From Desulfovibrio porci (GTDB lineage Bacteria; Desulfobacterota; Desulfovibrionia; Desulfovibrionales; Desulfovibrionaceae), in contig NZ_VUMH01000008.1 of NCBI RefSeq assembly GCF_009696265.1, positions 1-64,000 of the forward strand: a stretch of 64,000 nucleotides of DNA, read 5' to 3'. This document shows, one piece after another, positions 6,601 through 15,125 of the stretch. Made by a program: the position numbers and the translations under genes. A model generated the notes under the pieces. It was not told where the DNA came from and searched no databases. It saw only the letters and a list, made by a program, of their open reading frames with translations. Positions within the stretch are counted from its first letter, which is position 1, and every line of letters begins with the position of its first letter.

Positions 6601-6801
6601 CAAGCCCCCCCTCTCCCCCCATCACCCCAAAATTGTTGACGCGGCGACCATAAGCCGCCGCGCCGTTTCCCGCGCCCTCACAGGAAGGAGACAAGGACGC
6701 GGGGCGGGAAAACCGCCCGCCGGGGAAGCGAATTTCGGCGGGCGGCCGGAGCGGCTCCGTAGAGATCGGAGCCGCCCCGCTGATGCTGATGACGTCTGGT
6801 G

Positions 6802-9800
6802 TCAGAACTCGTAACGGAAAGTGCCGAACACGCCGTGCGCCGTGCTGTGCGCCCCCGCCTGCAAGTTGTAGTTCACGCCGAAGCTGACGCTGTCGTTGCC
6901 GAATTCCAGACCGGCCTGACCCATGTAGGAAATGTAGTCCATGGTCTGGGTTTCCAGTTCCGCCGTGCCGCTCACGCCGGTGAAGCGCACGTCGCCGCGC
7001 GCCTTGATGTCCCCGGCGGCGGGAATCACGGCCAGATCCAGGCTGGGCTTGACGTGCCAGCCGTTGCCCGTCTCGATACGCTTGCTGAAGGCCACGCCCA
7101 CCGGGAAGGTCCAGATGTTCTGGTTGATGGCGTCGCCCTTGAGCAGCGTGCCCTCGGACTTCACGTCGTATTCGTCGGTGTTCAGGCTCATGTAGCGCAC
7201 GCCCGCATGGGGGATGATGTCCACCACGCCGGTTTCGAACCTGTACTCGCCGCGCAGGCCCGCGCTGACGGCCCAGGCCGTCACGTCGCTCTTGAGGTCG
7301 CGCATCTGCATGCCGGAGGGCAACTCCTGCTCCAGCTTGTTGTAGGTGGAGGTGTAGTTCACGTCGGCGGTGAGGCCGAAGTTGTTTTGCGCCCAGCCCA
7401 GATACGCGCCGATGCCCCAGAAGTTCATGTCGTTGGTGGTCTTGTTGAAGTCGCCGGAACCTTCGGCGTAGCCGCCGCCGATGTTGAAGGTGATGCCCGC
7501 GCGGATGGCGTTGTCAAAGGTGTAATCCGCGCCGATGGCCACGCCGCCCAGACCGCCGCTGTAGTCCATGTTGAAGTTGCCGCCTTCCAGGCCCCAGCCG
7601 TTGGCGCTCTGGTACAGGGGCATGATCCACATGGCGAAGCCGGTTTTGGAAGCGTCCCCGGCGGACGCGCCGGTCTGTACAGAGCCATCGGCCGCCATGC
7701 TCTGGATGGCGTCGCCGCCGGGCTGCGCCAGGCCGGTACGCTGGGTCACGGCATTGCCCGCCGCATTGGCGGCGGCCATGGTCATCTGCGGCACAGCGCC
7801 GATGACGGCCATGCGCGCCGCACTTTCGATGGTCACGGCAGCCTGTCCGGCGTCAGCCATATAATTGCCGTCCGTGGCGCGGGACAGGAAACGGCGGCCC
7901 TTTTCGGATGCGAAATAGTCGTTGCGCCCGGCCGCGTACATGCCCGAAGCCAGATTGCCCAGCTCGCTGTCCAGCGCGGGCATGGCCTCGGCGGCGGATT
8001 TGGCCCTGGTCGTGACCTCGCCGGTGACGGGGTTGAAGTCAAAGCCGAGGAATGAGGTGCTGCTGAGCAGATTGGCGTCGCGCCAGCCGTTCTTATTCTC
8101 GCCGGTCTGGTTGATGGCGGCGTCCGCGATGGCGTACCTTTCCCCCGCCTTGGCCCCGCTGATGCGCAGTTTCGCGCCGTCCGCGACCTTCACCGCATTG
8201 TCGACGGCGTTTCTGATGGCGGTATTGCCGTTGCTGACAGAGGCGGCGCTGACGTCGAAGGTGGAACCTTCCATAAAGGTGATGGAGGAGCTTACGTCTT
8301 GTCCTTTATTTGTATGCTTGTTCAGATCCACATAGCCCGTGCCCGTCACGGCCAACGTGCCGCCGTTGCCTACGACGGCTTCAGCGGCTGAGGCGTTGTT
8401 TTTGGCGCTTGAAATAGTCTGCCCCTTCGTCAGTCCGCCGCCCACCATCAGCAGTTCGCCGCCGGTGCTGACCGTGGCGCCGTCGGTGATGTTGACCGTC
8501 TTGGCCTGGAATACGCCGCCCTGCCCGTCGGCAACATTGACCGAAGCGCCCTTGGTGATGGTCAGCGCTTGACCGTCGGAGGCAAAGAGCATGCCCGCGC
8601 TATCCCCTGTGCCGGAGAGATTGACGGTCGCGCCGTCCGTGATGCGCAGACCGCCAGTGTCGTTGGTAGTGGCCATCCCGCCGAAAAGGTTGGCGTTTTG
8701 AATATTGACCACAGTGTCGGGGCCGCTGACCGTGGTGGGCATGTCCGCGTCCACCCAGCCGCCGACATCGCTGTTTGCTGCCGGATCCCATCTTTCATTA
8801 TAGCCGCCCAGGCCCTGCTGATCCCAGGTCTTGGACGGATCGCCGATGATATTGGTGGTGCCGCCGGTAATCGCCAGTTGCGCGGCATCGGCATAGCCGT
8901 ACACGTTCAGAACACCGCCCCTCATGTTGATGGCGGAATTCCTGTTGTCGTTGAGAATGGCAACTTGACCGCTCTGCGCCACCGTAAACTCGCCGCCTTC
9001 AATGTTCAGCGCGCCGCCCAGATCCATACGCCCGGCAACGTTCACCGTGCCGCCGGTCTGGGTAACCGTGGCCTCGGTGGAAGTCTTCAAAGCTTCCGTC
9101 AGGCTTTGATCCGTATCAAGCTTGGTAATGCCCATAGTCAGGTTGGCGTTTTGGGCCACATTCAGCTCGCCGCCGGTGATCCGCATGTCTGCGGCGCTCA
9201 ACACGCCGTGCTTGTCTTGCGTCACATTGATGGTCGTGCCGTTCAGGTTCAGCGAACCATTATCGCCATAGGCGCGGACAAGCGCGGCCTTGCCCGCCTC
9301 ACTTCCCGCCATGTCAATTTCGCCGCCGTCCAGATTGAACGTGGGCGCGAAAAGCTGGGCATGATCGCCCAGCGTGACCGTGCCGCCGTTCAGAGAGAAC
9401 GTGCCGCCTACCGCGCCCAGCATGGCTCCGTCAGCCCACTTGTCGCTGGAAGCTTCGCCCGCCATTCCGGAGATTTCGACCGTGCCGCCGTTTATGGCCA
9501 CGTCCTTCATCTGCATCTGGCTGTTGATTGTCAGTTTTGAGTCCGCGCCGCTCATGTCGAGAGCGGCGGTATATTTGTTGCTGCTATTCACAAGGGCGTC
9601 GTAGCTGGCCGCGCCCTGAATGCCCGCGTGCTTGGAGACGTTGATGGTGAGCTTGCCGCCGTTGGCAATGACCAGTTTTTCACCGATAAAGAGCTGACCA
9701 GCGCCGCCGCCAGCAACGCCGGTATAGCTGAACGCATTATCCGTTCCGGAGATGGTCAGGCTTTTGGCCGCTCCGGCATCCATTTTATTGGCAGCGCCTG

Positions 9801-9978
9801 AAATTTCCACATCTTTATCCTGCCCCCACCCAATATCCACCGCTCCGGCCATGCCCGCGCCGCCCAGGACCAGCGCCCCGGCCACGGCCAGCGAGCCGAA
9901 CACGTTGAGAAGGCCGCATTTTTTGAGTACGGCCCGATATTTGTTGACAAGATTCCCCATAGCGCCTTTTGTAAGCAT
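6802..9978 (-). CDS. Autotransporter (type Va) outer membrane protein
   Basis: A 1058-aa protein. The start at 9978 has AGGAGG 7 bases upstream. An extended signal peptide (residues about 1-50, with KYRAVLKKCG then a hydrophobic run ending AGMAGAVD) leads it to the Sec system. The passenger (about 50-770) is built of Gly/Thr/Asn-rich repeats such as GGTVNVAG and GGELNVAQ typical of a beta-helix. The C-terminal 280 residues form an autotransporter beta-barrel with alternating hydrophobic strands and a terminal Phe (FGTFRYEF). Such proteins display adhesins or enzymes on the cell surface; the substrate cannot be told. It lies alone, between the Mu-like element and the phage integrase, so it may be host DNA or cargo. 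Confidence 0.85.
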   Translation of the reverse strand: MLTKGAMGNLVNKYRAVLKKCGLLNVFGSLAVAGALVLGGAGMAGAVDIGWGQDKDVEISGAANKMDAGAAKSLTISGTDNAFSYTGVAGGGAGQLFIGEKLVIANGGKLTINVSKHAGIQGAASYDALVNSSNKYTAALDMSGADSKLTINSQMQMKDVAINGGTVEISGMAGEASSDKWADGAMLGAVGGTFSLNGGTVTLGDHAQLFAPTFNLDGGEIDMAGSEAGKAALVRAYGDNGSLNLNGTTINVTQDKHGVLSAADMRITGGELNVAQNANLTMGITKLDTDQSLTEALKTSTEATVTQTGGTVNVAGRMDLGGALNIEGGEFTVAQSGQVAILNDNRNSAINMRGGVLNVYGYADAAQLAITGGTTNIIGDPSKTWDQQGLGGYNERWDPAANSDVGGWVDADMPTTVSGPDTVVNIQNANLFGGMATTNDTGGLRITDGATVNLSGTGDSAGMLFASDGQALTITKGASVNVADGQGGVFQAKTVNITDGATVSTGGELLMVGGGLTKGQTISSAKNNASAAEAVVGNGGTLAVTGTGYVDLNKHTNKGQDVSSSITFMEGSTFDVSAASVSNGNTAIRNAVDNAVKVADGAKLRISGAKAGERYAIADAAINQTGENKNGWRDANLLSSTSFLGFDFNPVTGEVTTRAKSAAEAMPALDSELGNLASGMYAAGRNDYFASEKGRRFLSRATDGNYMADAGQAAVTIESAARMAVIGAVPQMTMAAANAAGNAVTQRTGLAQPGGDAIQSMAADGSVQTGASAGDASKTGFAMWIMPLYQSANGWGLEGGNFNMDYSGGLGGVAIGADYTFDNAIRAGITFNIGGGYAEGSGDFNKTTNDMNFWGIGAYLGWAQNNFGLTADVNYTSTYNKLEQELPSGMQMRDLKSDVTAWAVSAGLRGEYRFETGVVDIIPHAGVRYMSLNTDEYDVKSEGTLLKGDAINQNIWTFPVGVAFSKRIETGNGWHVKPSLDLAVIPAAGDIKARGDVRFTGVSGTAELETQTMDYISYMGQAGLEFGNDSVSFGVNYNLQAGAHSTAHGVFGTFRYEF

Positions 9979-10194
9979 GACATACCTCCTTGGAGCTTTC
10001 GCTCCCCAACGTTCATATGGAGCCCAACGCTCCTGGCCATCGCCGGCAGATGCACTGTTGGTTCTTTGGTGAGGCATGCTGAGTCGTGAGGGAGATATCT
10101 TGATGAAATAATGAGTATTTTTTATGAAGCAAAAAACTTGGAAAAAATTTCTGTGAGGGTTGATATTGCAAATTTATGATTTTTGAAGTATTGT

Positions 10195-10241
10195 ATTTCA
10201 AGTGCTCGTTGACAGTGCATCTGTCAACGAACACTTGAAAT
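10195..10241. other. Long inverted repeat upstream of the autotransporter gene
   Basis: ATTTCAAGTG-C-TCGTTGACAG and its complement (one mismatch) form a 21-bp stem with a TGCAT loop. It lies 217 bases before the autotransporter start and 53 bases past the integrase stop. It may end integrase transcription or be a recombinase or regulator site; there is no T-run. Confidence 0.55.
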
Positions 10242-10294
10242 GTGGGTCATAAGAGTCCATTTTTCCGTCAGTTCAGCGACGGACAGAGAAATGG

Positions 10295-11395
10295 TCAGCG
10301 CATTTTCTTCTGTTTTTCCCTGTCCTGCCTTCCTTGCGGCTCGTGCCGACGGACGGCGCGATACGGCGGCCGCGCGCGCATATGCCTTCTCCGTATGGCG
10401 GGGCGTGTTCCGCGCGAGGGCATGGGGGCGTTTTCTTCCCTGCCGCTTTCCCCGTTTTGTCCCTCCCTCCCTTCACTGGTCCGCCCGCTGTCCGGCGTCA
10501 GAAAATCGCTGACGTTCTGGGTCGCCGACAACAGGGAGGCCTGCCCCAGATGGGCATAGCGCATGGTTGTTCTGGGGTCGCTGTGTCCCAGCAGTTTTTG
10601 CACCTCATAGAGCGAGTGCCCGGCATTGACCAGAAAGCTGGCGAAAGAGTGCCGCAGATCATGGATGCGCATGTCGGCCAGACCCAGCCCGCGCCGCAAC
10701 GTTCTCCAGAAAAGAAAAATGTCGCTGAGCGGCTTGCCCGGCGCATGGCCGGGAAACAGCCACGGACAACCCGGCGCGCGCGGCAGGGAGCGGATGACGG
10801 CCACGGCCTCGTCGGACAGCAGGATATGGCGCGGCTTGCCGGATTTGGACAGCGGCACGGTGAGCAGGCGCTGATCCAGGCGTACATTTTCCCAGCGGGC
10901 CTTGAGAATTTCGCTTTTGCGCGCGCCGGTGAGCAGAAGCAGCCGGATGGCCGCCGCCTCGGGACGCGAAGAGCGCTCAAGCGCCCGCATGAGCCGCCGG
11001 GCCTCCGCAAGGTTGAGGCAGCGTTCCCGCTGGAAATGGATTTTAAAGGCGGACACGCCCGCGCAGGGCGATTGCCCGGCGGGCAGCACGCCGTGCAGCA
11101 TGGCCAGGGAGCAGACGCTTTTAAAGACGGCCAGATTGCGGTTGCAGGTGGCCGGACTCAGACCCTGGGCCGCCAGATCGTGCAACCAGTTTTCCACCTC
11201 GCCGCGCCGGATGCCGTCCAGCCGCCGGGCTCCGAAAGCCGGAGAAAGACGCTGCCGGGCAATGCGTTCATCCACCTGCCAGCTCCGCTTGCGAAGTTTG
11301 ACGTGCGGCAGATAGACGGCGGCGACAAAGGCGTCGAACTTCAGAATGTCGGACGGGCGGACTGCGGAAGAGTGCTGTGCGCGGTGCTTGGTCAT
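10295..11395 (-). CDS. int: Tyrosine recombinase (phage integrase)
   Basis: A 366-aa protein starting at an ATG with AGGAG 7 bases upstream. The core-binding domain is at about residues 18-110 and the catalytic domain at 120-290. The active-site set is complete: Arg159 (TGARKSEIL), Lys in SKSGKPRH (184-190), His246 and Arg249 (HDLRHS), His271 (LLGHSD) and Tyr280 (TTMRYAHL). It would integrate and excise DNA at att sites. The tail after residue 300 is basic and low-complexity. It sits at the left edge of the podovirus-type prophage with a strong terminator upstream at 11.45 kb, so it most likely belongs to that prophage. I could not identify att repeats. Confidence 0.85.
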   Translation of the reverse strand: MTKHRAQHSSAVRPSDILKFDAFVAAVYLPHVKLRKRSWQVDERIARQRLSPAFGARRLDGIRRGEVENWLHDLAAQGLSPATCNRNLAVFKSVCSLAMLHGVLPAGQSPCAGVSAFKIHFQRERCLNLAEARRLMRALERSSRPEAAAIRLLLLTGARKSEILKARWENVRLDQRLLTVPLSKSGKPRHILLSDEAVAVIRSLPRAPGCPWLFPGHAPGKPLSDIFLFWRTLRRGLGLADMRIHDLRHSFASFLVNAGHSLYEVQKLLGHSDPRTTMRYAHLGQASLLSATQNVSDFLTPDSGRTSEGREGQNGESGREENAPMPSRGTRPAIRRRHMRARPPYRAVRRHEPQGRQDREKQKKMR

Positions 11396-11441
11396 ACGCT
11401 TTTCTCCTGTAAAAATGTTATGAAGGGACAGGAGTATAGAC

Positions 11442-11473
11442 ATAGAGCCCCCGCACGATAGCGGGGGCTCTAT
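11442..11473. terminator. Hairpin upstream of the integrase
   Basis: ATAGAGCCCCCGC-ACGATA-GCGGGGGCTCTAT, a perfect 13-bp stem. It could stop leftward phage transcription before the integrase or form part of an attachment region. The rest of 11474-11903 contains two further palindromes and no supported gene. Confidence 0.55.
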
Positions 11474-11682
11474 ACGTATGAGTTTATGTAACTATTGGAA
11501 ATATTTTTAAAATTGATATATCCGGAGACGCATTCGCTCAAACCGTCCGCCGCCAAGTCGGCTTTTGCCATACAGGGGCGTTGTAAGGGGTGAATTTGTT
11601 TTACGATATTGCAATACAGCTTCGTCTAATTCAACCTGCGCCTTACGGTCCGAAAAAATTCCATTTTTTGTGGACGGCGTTT

Positions 11683-11717
11683 CAGAGCGTTGCGCTTTTC
11701 AAAAGCGCAACGCTCTG
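11683..11717. repeat. Perfect 35-bp palindrome
   Basis: Two 17-base arms (CAGAGCGTTGCGCTTTT and its complement) flank one base. It lies past the last gene of the leftward phage operon and is followed 16 bases later by another palindrome. It may be a terminator (A/T at the centre, no T-run) or a protein-binding or cruciform site. Confidence 0.6.
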
Positions 11718-11733
11718 GCGGTTGTTTCCGCAG

Positions 11734-11778
11734 ACGCCCGCACCAACGCGCGAGGAAAAGGCGCGTTGGTGCGGGCGT
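11734..11778. repeat. Perfect 18-bp-arm inverted repeat
   Basis: ACGCCCGCACCAACGCGC and its exact complement flank a 9-base purine-rich loop. With its neighbour at 11683 it makes a tandem hairpin pair at the end of the phage late operon. Confidence 0.6.
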
Positions 11779-11903
11779 AGCGGACGGCGCGGGCATTGAA
11801 ATAGAATATTCCAACGGCAAAGAGTTCCAATCGGGCTGGGCACGGGGGTAAATTCCCTTGTGTCATGCGCGGGGTCCGCTGCGTTCCGACGATCGGAAGC
11901 GGC

Positions 11904-12479
11904 CTACGGCAGGCGCGGACCCTGCGCGCCCAGGGTGAAGAAATTGCGCCCCGCCCGGCTCGCGCCGTTGAGCAGGGTGGAAGTGAGCCCCAGATAGTCG
12001 GTATTGCCCCGCTGACGCAGGTATTGAGCTTCAAGACCGGCGCTCTGGGCCTGGTTACGCAGGCCCCAGGCCCGCAATTGTTGATTGTAGGCCGCGTCCG
12101 CTCCCTGCTGTTGCAGGGAGAGGGCGTCCAGTTCGCCTTTTTCCGCCGTGTCCAGCACGCGGTCCAGCGTGCCGCCCGCGTCGGCCTGCGCGCCCGAGGC
12201 TCCGGCTTCGGCCCGTTGCGCGCCGATGATCCGGGCCGCCTCCTGCCGTTTGCGGGCCGCGTCCTCGACTCCTTCCCTGCGGGCCGCGCGGGCCTCGTCG
12301 TCGGCGAGGCGGGCGTTCTGCTCCGCGATCCTGGCGTTGCGTTCCGCCAGTTGGGACTGGTATTGGGTCTGCTGTTTCCGGCTCTGCGCCTGCTGGACCG
12401 CGCTTACCGCGCCCGCCGCCGTGCCCGCCAGGGCCAGGGCCGCGCCGATGACGGCGGCGGCGCCGCTTGCAATGGCCAT
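11904..12479 (-). CDS. Internal virion protein, T7 gp14-like
   Basis: A 191-aa protein with an N-terminal hydrophobic, Ala/Gly-rich segment (residues about 5-28), then a long charged helical region rich in Ala, Arg and Gln (SQLAERNARIAEQNARLADD), and a Tyr/Asn-rich end. This is the usual make-up of podovirus core or ejection proteins that enter the host membrane during DNA entry. It overlaps the preceding acetyltransferase-like gene end to end (stop and start abut). It is the last gene of the leftward operon; the large gp15/gp16-type partners normally found next are absent. Confidence 0.65.
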   Translation of the reverse strand: MAIASGAAAVIGAALALAGTAAGAVSAVQQAQSRKQQTQYQSQLAERNARIAEQNARLADDEARAARREGVEDAARKRQEAARIIGAQRAEAGASGAQADAGGTLDRVLDTAEKGELDALSLQQQGADAAYNQQLRAWGLRNQAQSAGLEAQYLRQRGNTDYLGLTSTLLNGASRAGRNFFTLGAQGPRLP

Positions 12480-12953
12480 TTACCGCACCTCCTCTGGTGT
12501 AATGGTTTTGTGCCAGACCGTTTCCGTGTGCCGTGCGCCCAGACGGCGGTAGAGCGCGTCGCAAGGGCGCGAGGCCGGTGAACTGTACTGGATGAGTCCC
12601 ACGCCGCGCGCGGTGAGGCAGCTTTCCGCGCGGCGCAGCAGGCCGAGAGCGGCCAGGCCGCGCCGCGCCTCGGGCGCGAGATAAAGCCCGTCCAGGGCCG
12701 CCAGGATGACGCCCGGCCGGTGTGGGCAGGGCAGCACCGTGAAGGCGGCGTAGCCCGCCAGACGTCCGTCCCCGTGCCTGGCCGTGATCACGGCCAGCAT
12801 GTCCAGCCCTTCCAGCGCGGCGTATCGCGCCGCATCCAGTTGATAGGCCTGCTCGCCGTGCAGGACGGCTTCCACCTCATCCCAGTGGGCCCGGGTCAGG
12901 GCCTGAGCCTCGTCACCCACCTGATTGAACCTTTCCTCCTGAAAACTGAGCAT
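12480..12953 (-). CDS. GNAT-fold protein in phage tail cassette
   Basis: A 157-aa protein with the acetyl-CoA binding pattern of GNAT proteins: YLAPEARRGLAALGLLRRAE at about residues 92-111, then a beta-strand and YRRLGARHTETVW near the end. Phages of the T7/BPP-1 kind often carry such a protein between the nozzle and internal virion genes; the substrate is unknown. It lies 12 bases after the nozzle protein gene. Confidence 0.65.
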   Translation of the reverse strand: MLSFQEERFNQVGDEAQALTRAHWDEVEAVLHGEQAYQLDAARYAALEGLDMLAVITARHGDGRLAGYAAFTVLPCPHRPGVILAALDGLYLAPEARRGLAALGLLRRAESCLTARGVGLIQYSSPASRPCDALYRRLGARHTETVWHKTITPEEVR

Positions 12954-12965
12954 GGCGCTCCTCCG

Positions 12966-15023
12966 TTAGTGTTCGCCGAAGTCCACATCCAGCACCAGAG
13001 CCGCCAGCCGGAAGGGCAAGGGTCTGTCCTGCACCAGCCAGAGCGTGGCCGCGCTGCTCTGGCCGCCGCCGGGAATGCAGTCCACGTCCCCGGAAAAAGG
13101 GGCCACGGCCGTGCCCCAGCGCTCGGGCAGAAAGGGCAGGTCGTAGAGTTCGTCCCGGCCGGGGCCGTACTTGCCGCCCACGCTGCGGTGCAGGCGCAAT
13201 GTGCAGCGCCCGTGGGAGCGCCCGCGCCCCAGGGTGGAACCGGACTGGGTGTCGCTTTCCAGCGGCAGGGGCGAGAGGGCCGAGACAAAGCCCAGCCCGG
13301 CCTGAACCACGCTCGCCGGATAGGGCAGTTCAATGACGCCGTCCCGGACCACGCAACCCTCCACCGGGCTGCCGTCGGCCAGCACCGAAAGCGCGCGGCC
13401 TTCAAGATGCTCCAGGCCGCTGACCCGCGTGGAGGGCGTTTCCCGCCGGAAGGTCAGGCCGCAGTCCACAAAAAAGGCCTCGGCCACAGGCGCGGCGTCC
13501 TGCCACTGGTCCCCCAGGCGTTCCAGAAAAAAGCGCGTTTCGCCCTGAATCTCCCGCTCCACCACCAGAAGCAGCACGTCGCTGTCCTGGCCGGAAAGCG
13601 CGGCCACGGAGCGCACGCGGCCGTCCGTGATCTGGCGCGACCAGCCCCAGATGTCGTGCTCCTTCATATAGGTGAAGGCCAGCAGCAGGCCGTCGTCGCG
13701 CGCGATCCAGATGGTGGAGCCTGGCGTCTGCTGATAGGCCCACTGCTTCAGGCTGTGTCCCTCGAACAGATGCGGGGCCAGAATGGAGAGATCGTTGCCC
13801 GCGTAGCCGTCCTTTTCCAGCGAGTAGAAGAGGTCGCGTACGCGGGCCCCGTGGCGCTGTACATGCAGGATGGAATTGCCGATGATGATGGGCGCCAGCC
13901 CGGCGCTGCCCCAGTAGGACTGGGCCGTGATGCTCACACTGTTGGGGGTGATGGCAGCGCCGTCGCCGCCCCCGGCCTTGTATTCGCTGCCCGAGGTGCC
14001 CAGCAGCAGATCGCCGAAACTGGCGGCCCAGGTGATGGCGTCGATGGAACCCGAGGCGATCAGGTATTCCACCGGATCGTCGTCCTGAAGCGGGCGGGAC
14101 TTGCGGAAATTTTCAAAATCGCCGGTGCGCGACATGTAAAAGGCCTGGGGCGCGGCGGGCGTGGCGGCCAGGACCATGCGCTGCTGGTGGAAGGCCACTA
14201 CGCCGGGATTGTTGTTGTCCGCAAAGGGATTCCAGTCCTCGCGCGGGGTGTCGGCGGTGTCGGCCTGATAGTTCTGGTCGCTGAAGGTGGTGTCCCGCGA
14301 GATGCCGATAAAACCGAAATAACCGGCTTCCTCCCGGTAGATGTTGTATTCCGCCGCCCCGTTCACGGCCTGCCAGGAGATGGTGGCGCTGTTGCCCTGC
14401 ACCCAGTCCGAGGGATGGCGCGCGCCCGTGCTCTGCCCTGCGGGCGAGGGCAGAGACTGGCGGCCCTTGTCGTCCACGGCGGCCACCTTGTAGCGCAACG
14501 TATAGGAATCGCCGCTGCCGGAAAAGGCTATCGACGGCGCGGCGGGAGCGGGCAGGGAGGTGTTCAGGACCACTTTTTCCAGGCTCCAGGCGTAGCCGCC
14601 GGACGCGTTTCCGGCGTCCCGGCGCACCACCTTGTGCAGGGGATAGCGGCGATGCGCCAGATAGACCACGTCGCCGGCCTGGGCGTGGGAGATTTCCAGC
14701 AGGTCTTCCGCCGCATAGGGTGTGGCGATAGGCGGCACGTTTTCCACAAGTCCGTCGGCGTCAGCGATACGCAGGCTTTTTTCGCCGAAAACCAGGGCGA
14801 AATTCTGCCCGGCCTCGGCGCTGAAACTGAAGGGGATCAGCACCGCGCCGCCGCCCAGGTCAGCCAGAAAGCGGGTGCCGGGCCGCCGGGCCACGTCGCC
14901 GTGCAGGCCGGGCAGCATGTTTTCCATGCAGGCCACGCAATTGCGGTAGCGGGCCAGATCATAGCGGGCGGAAAGAGTCGGGGCCACCTCGCCGCCGGTG
15001 AAGTTTTGCAGGGCTATGCGCAT
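12966..15023 (-). CDS. Tail tubular protein B / nozzle protein
   Basis: A 685-aa protein. The start has AGGAG 7 bases upstream. The opening FTGGEVAPTLSARYDLARY followed by GLHGDVARRPGTRFL is characteristic of the podovirus nozzle family (T7 gp12-type). The rest is beta-rich (propeller-like) with no catalytic motif. It would form the tip of the short tail and hold the fibres. Its usual partner, tail tubular protein A, lies at 17.9-18.6 kb; the two are separated by the fibre genes and by the inserted acyltransferase gene. Confidence 0.8.
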   Translation of the reverse strand: MRIALQNFTGGEVAPTLSARYDLARYRNCVACMENMLPGLHGDVARRPGTRFLADLGGGAVLIPFSFSAEAGQNFALVFGEKSLRIADADGLVENVPPIATPYAAEDLLEISHAQAGDVVYLAHRRYPLHKVVRRDAGNASGGYAWSLEKVVLNTSLPAPAAPSIAFSGSGDSYTLRYKVAAVDDKGRQSLPSPAGQSTGARHPSDWVQGNSATISWQAVNGAAEYNIYREEAGYFGFIGISRDTTFSDQNYQADTADTPREDWNPFADNNNPGVVAFHQQRMVLAATPAAPQAFYMSRTGDFENFRKSRPLQDDDPVEYLIASGSIDAITWAASFGDLLLGTSGSEYKAGGGDGAAITPNSVSITAQSYWGSAGLAPIIIGNSILHVQRHGARVRDLFYSLEKDGYAGNDLSILAPHLFEGHSLKQWAYQQTPGSTIWIARDDGLLLAFTYMKEHDIWGWSRQITDGRVRSVAALSGQDSDVLLLVVEREIQGETRFFLERLGDQWQDAAPVAEAFFVDCGLTFRRETPSTRVSGLEHLEGRALSVLADGSPVEGCVVRDGVIELPYPASVVQAGLGFVSALSPLPLESDTQSGSTLGRGRSHGRCTLRLHRSVGGKYGPGRDELYDLPFLPERWGTAVAPFSGDVDCIPGGGQSSAATLWLVQDRPLPFRLAALVLDVDFGEH

Positions 15024-15080
15024 GCTTTGCTCCTGAAGGATGCGGTGAATTTGTTTCAGGCTTAAAGATATTTGTTTTTA

Positions 15081-15125
15081 TATATGAATTCATATATTAT
15101 ATCGCGATAAAAATTGTGAGACAGT
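15081..15125 (+). promoter_or_regulatory. AT-rich promoter region of the acyltransferase gene
   Basis: A perfect palindrome ATATATGAATTCATATAT is followed by TATTATAT, in an otherwise GC-rich region, directly before the acyltransferase start at 15126. It looks like an independent promoter or operator, as expected for a lysogenic-conversion gene. I could not pick out exact -35 and -10 boxes. Confidence 0.45.

Noticed and set aside
6168..6801. DGR reverse transcriptase, Avd or template repeat
   Set aside because: The space after the variable gene is too short and no frame shows reverse transcriptase motifs; no adenine-substituted copy of the variable region was seen anywhere in the window.
12720..15065. 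Long rightward open frame opposite the nozzle gene
   Set aside because: It is the complement of a well-supported phage gene; composition is the His/Gly/Ala/Arg-rich pattern typical of antisense frames in GC-rich DNA, and it lacks a ribosome site.
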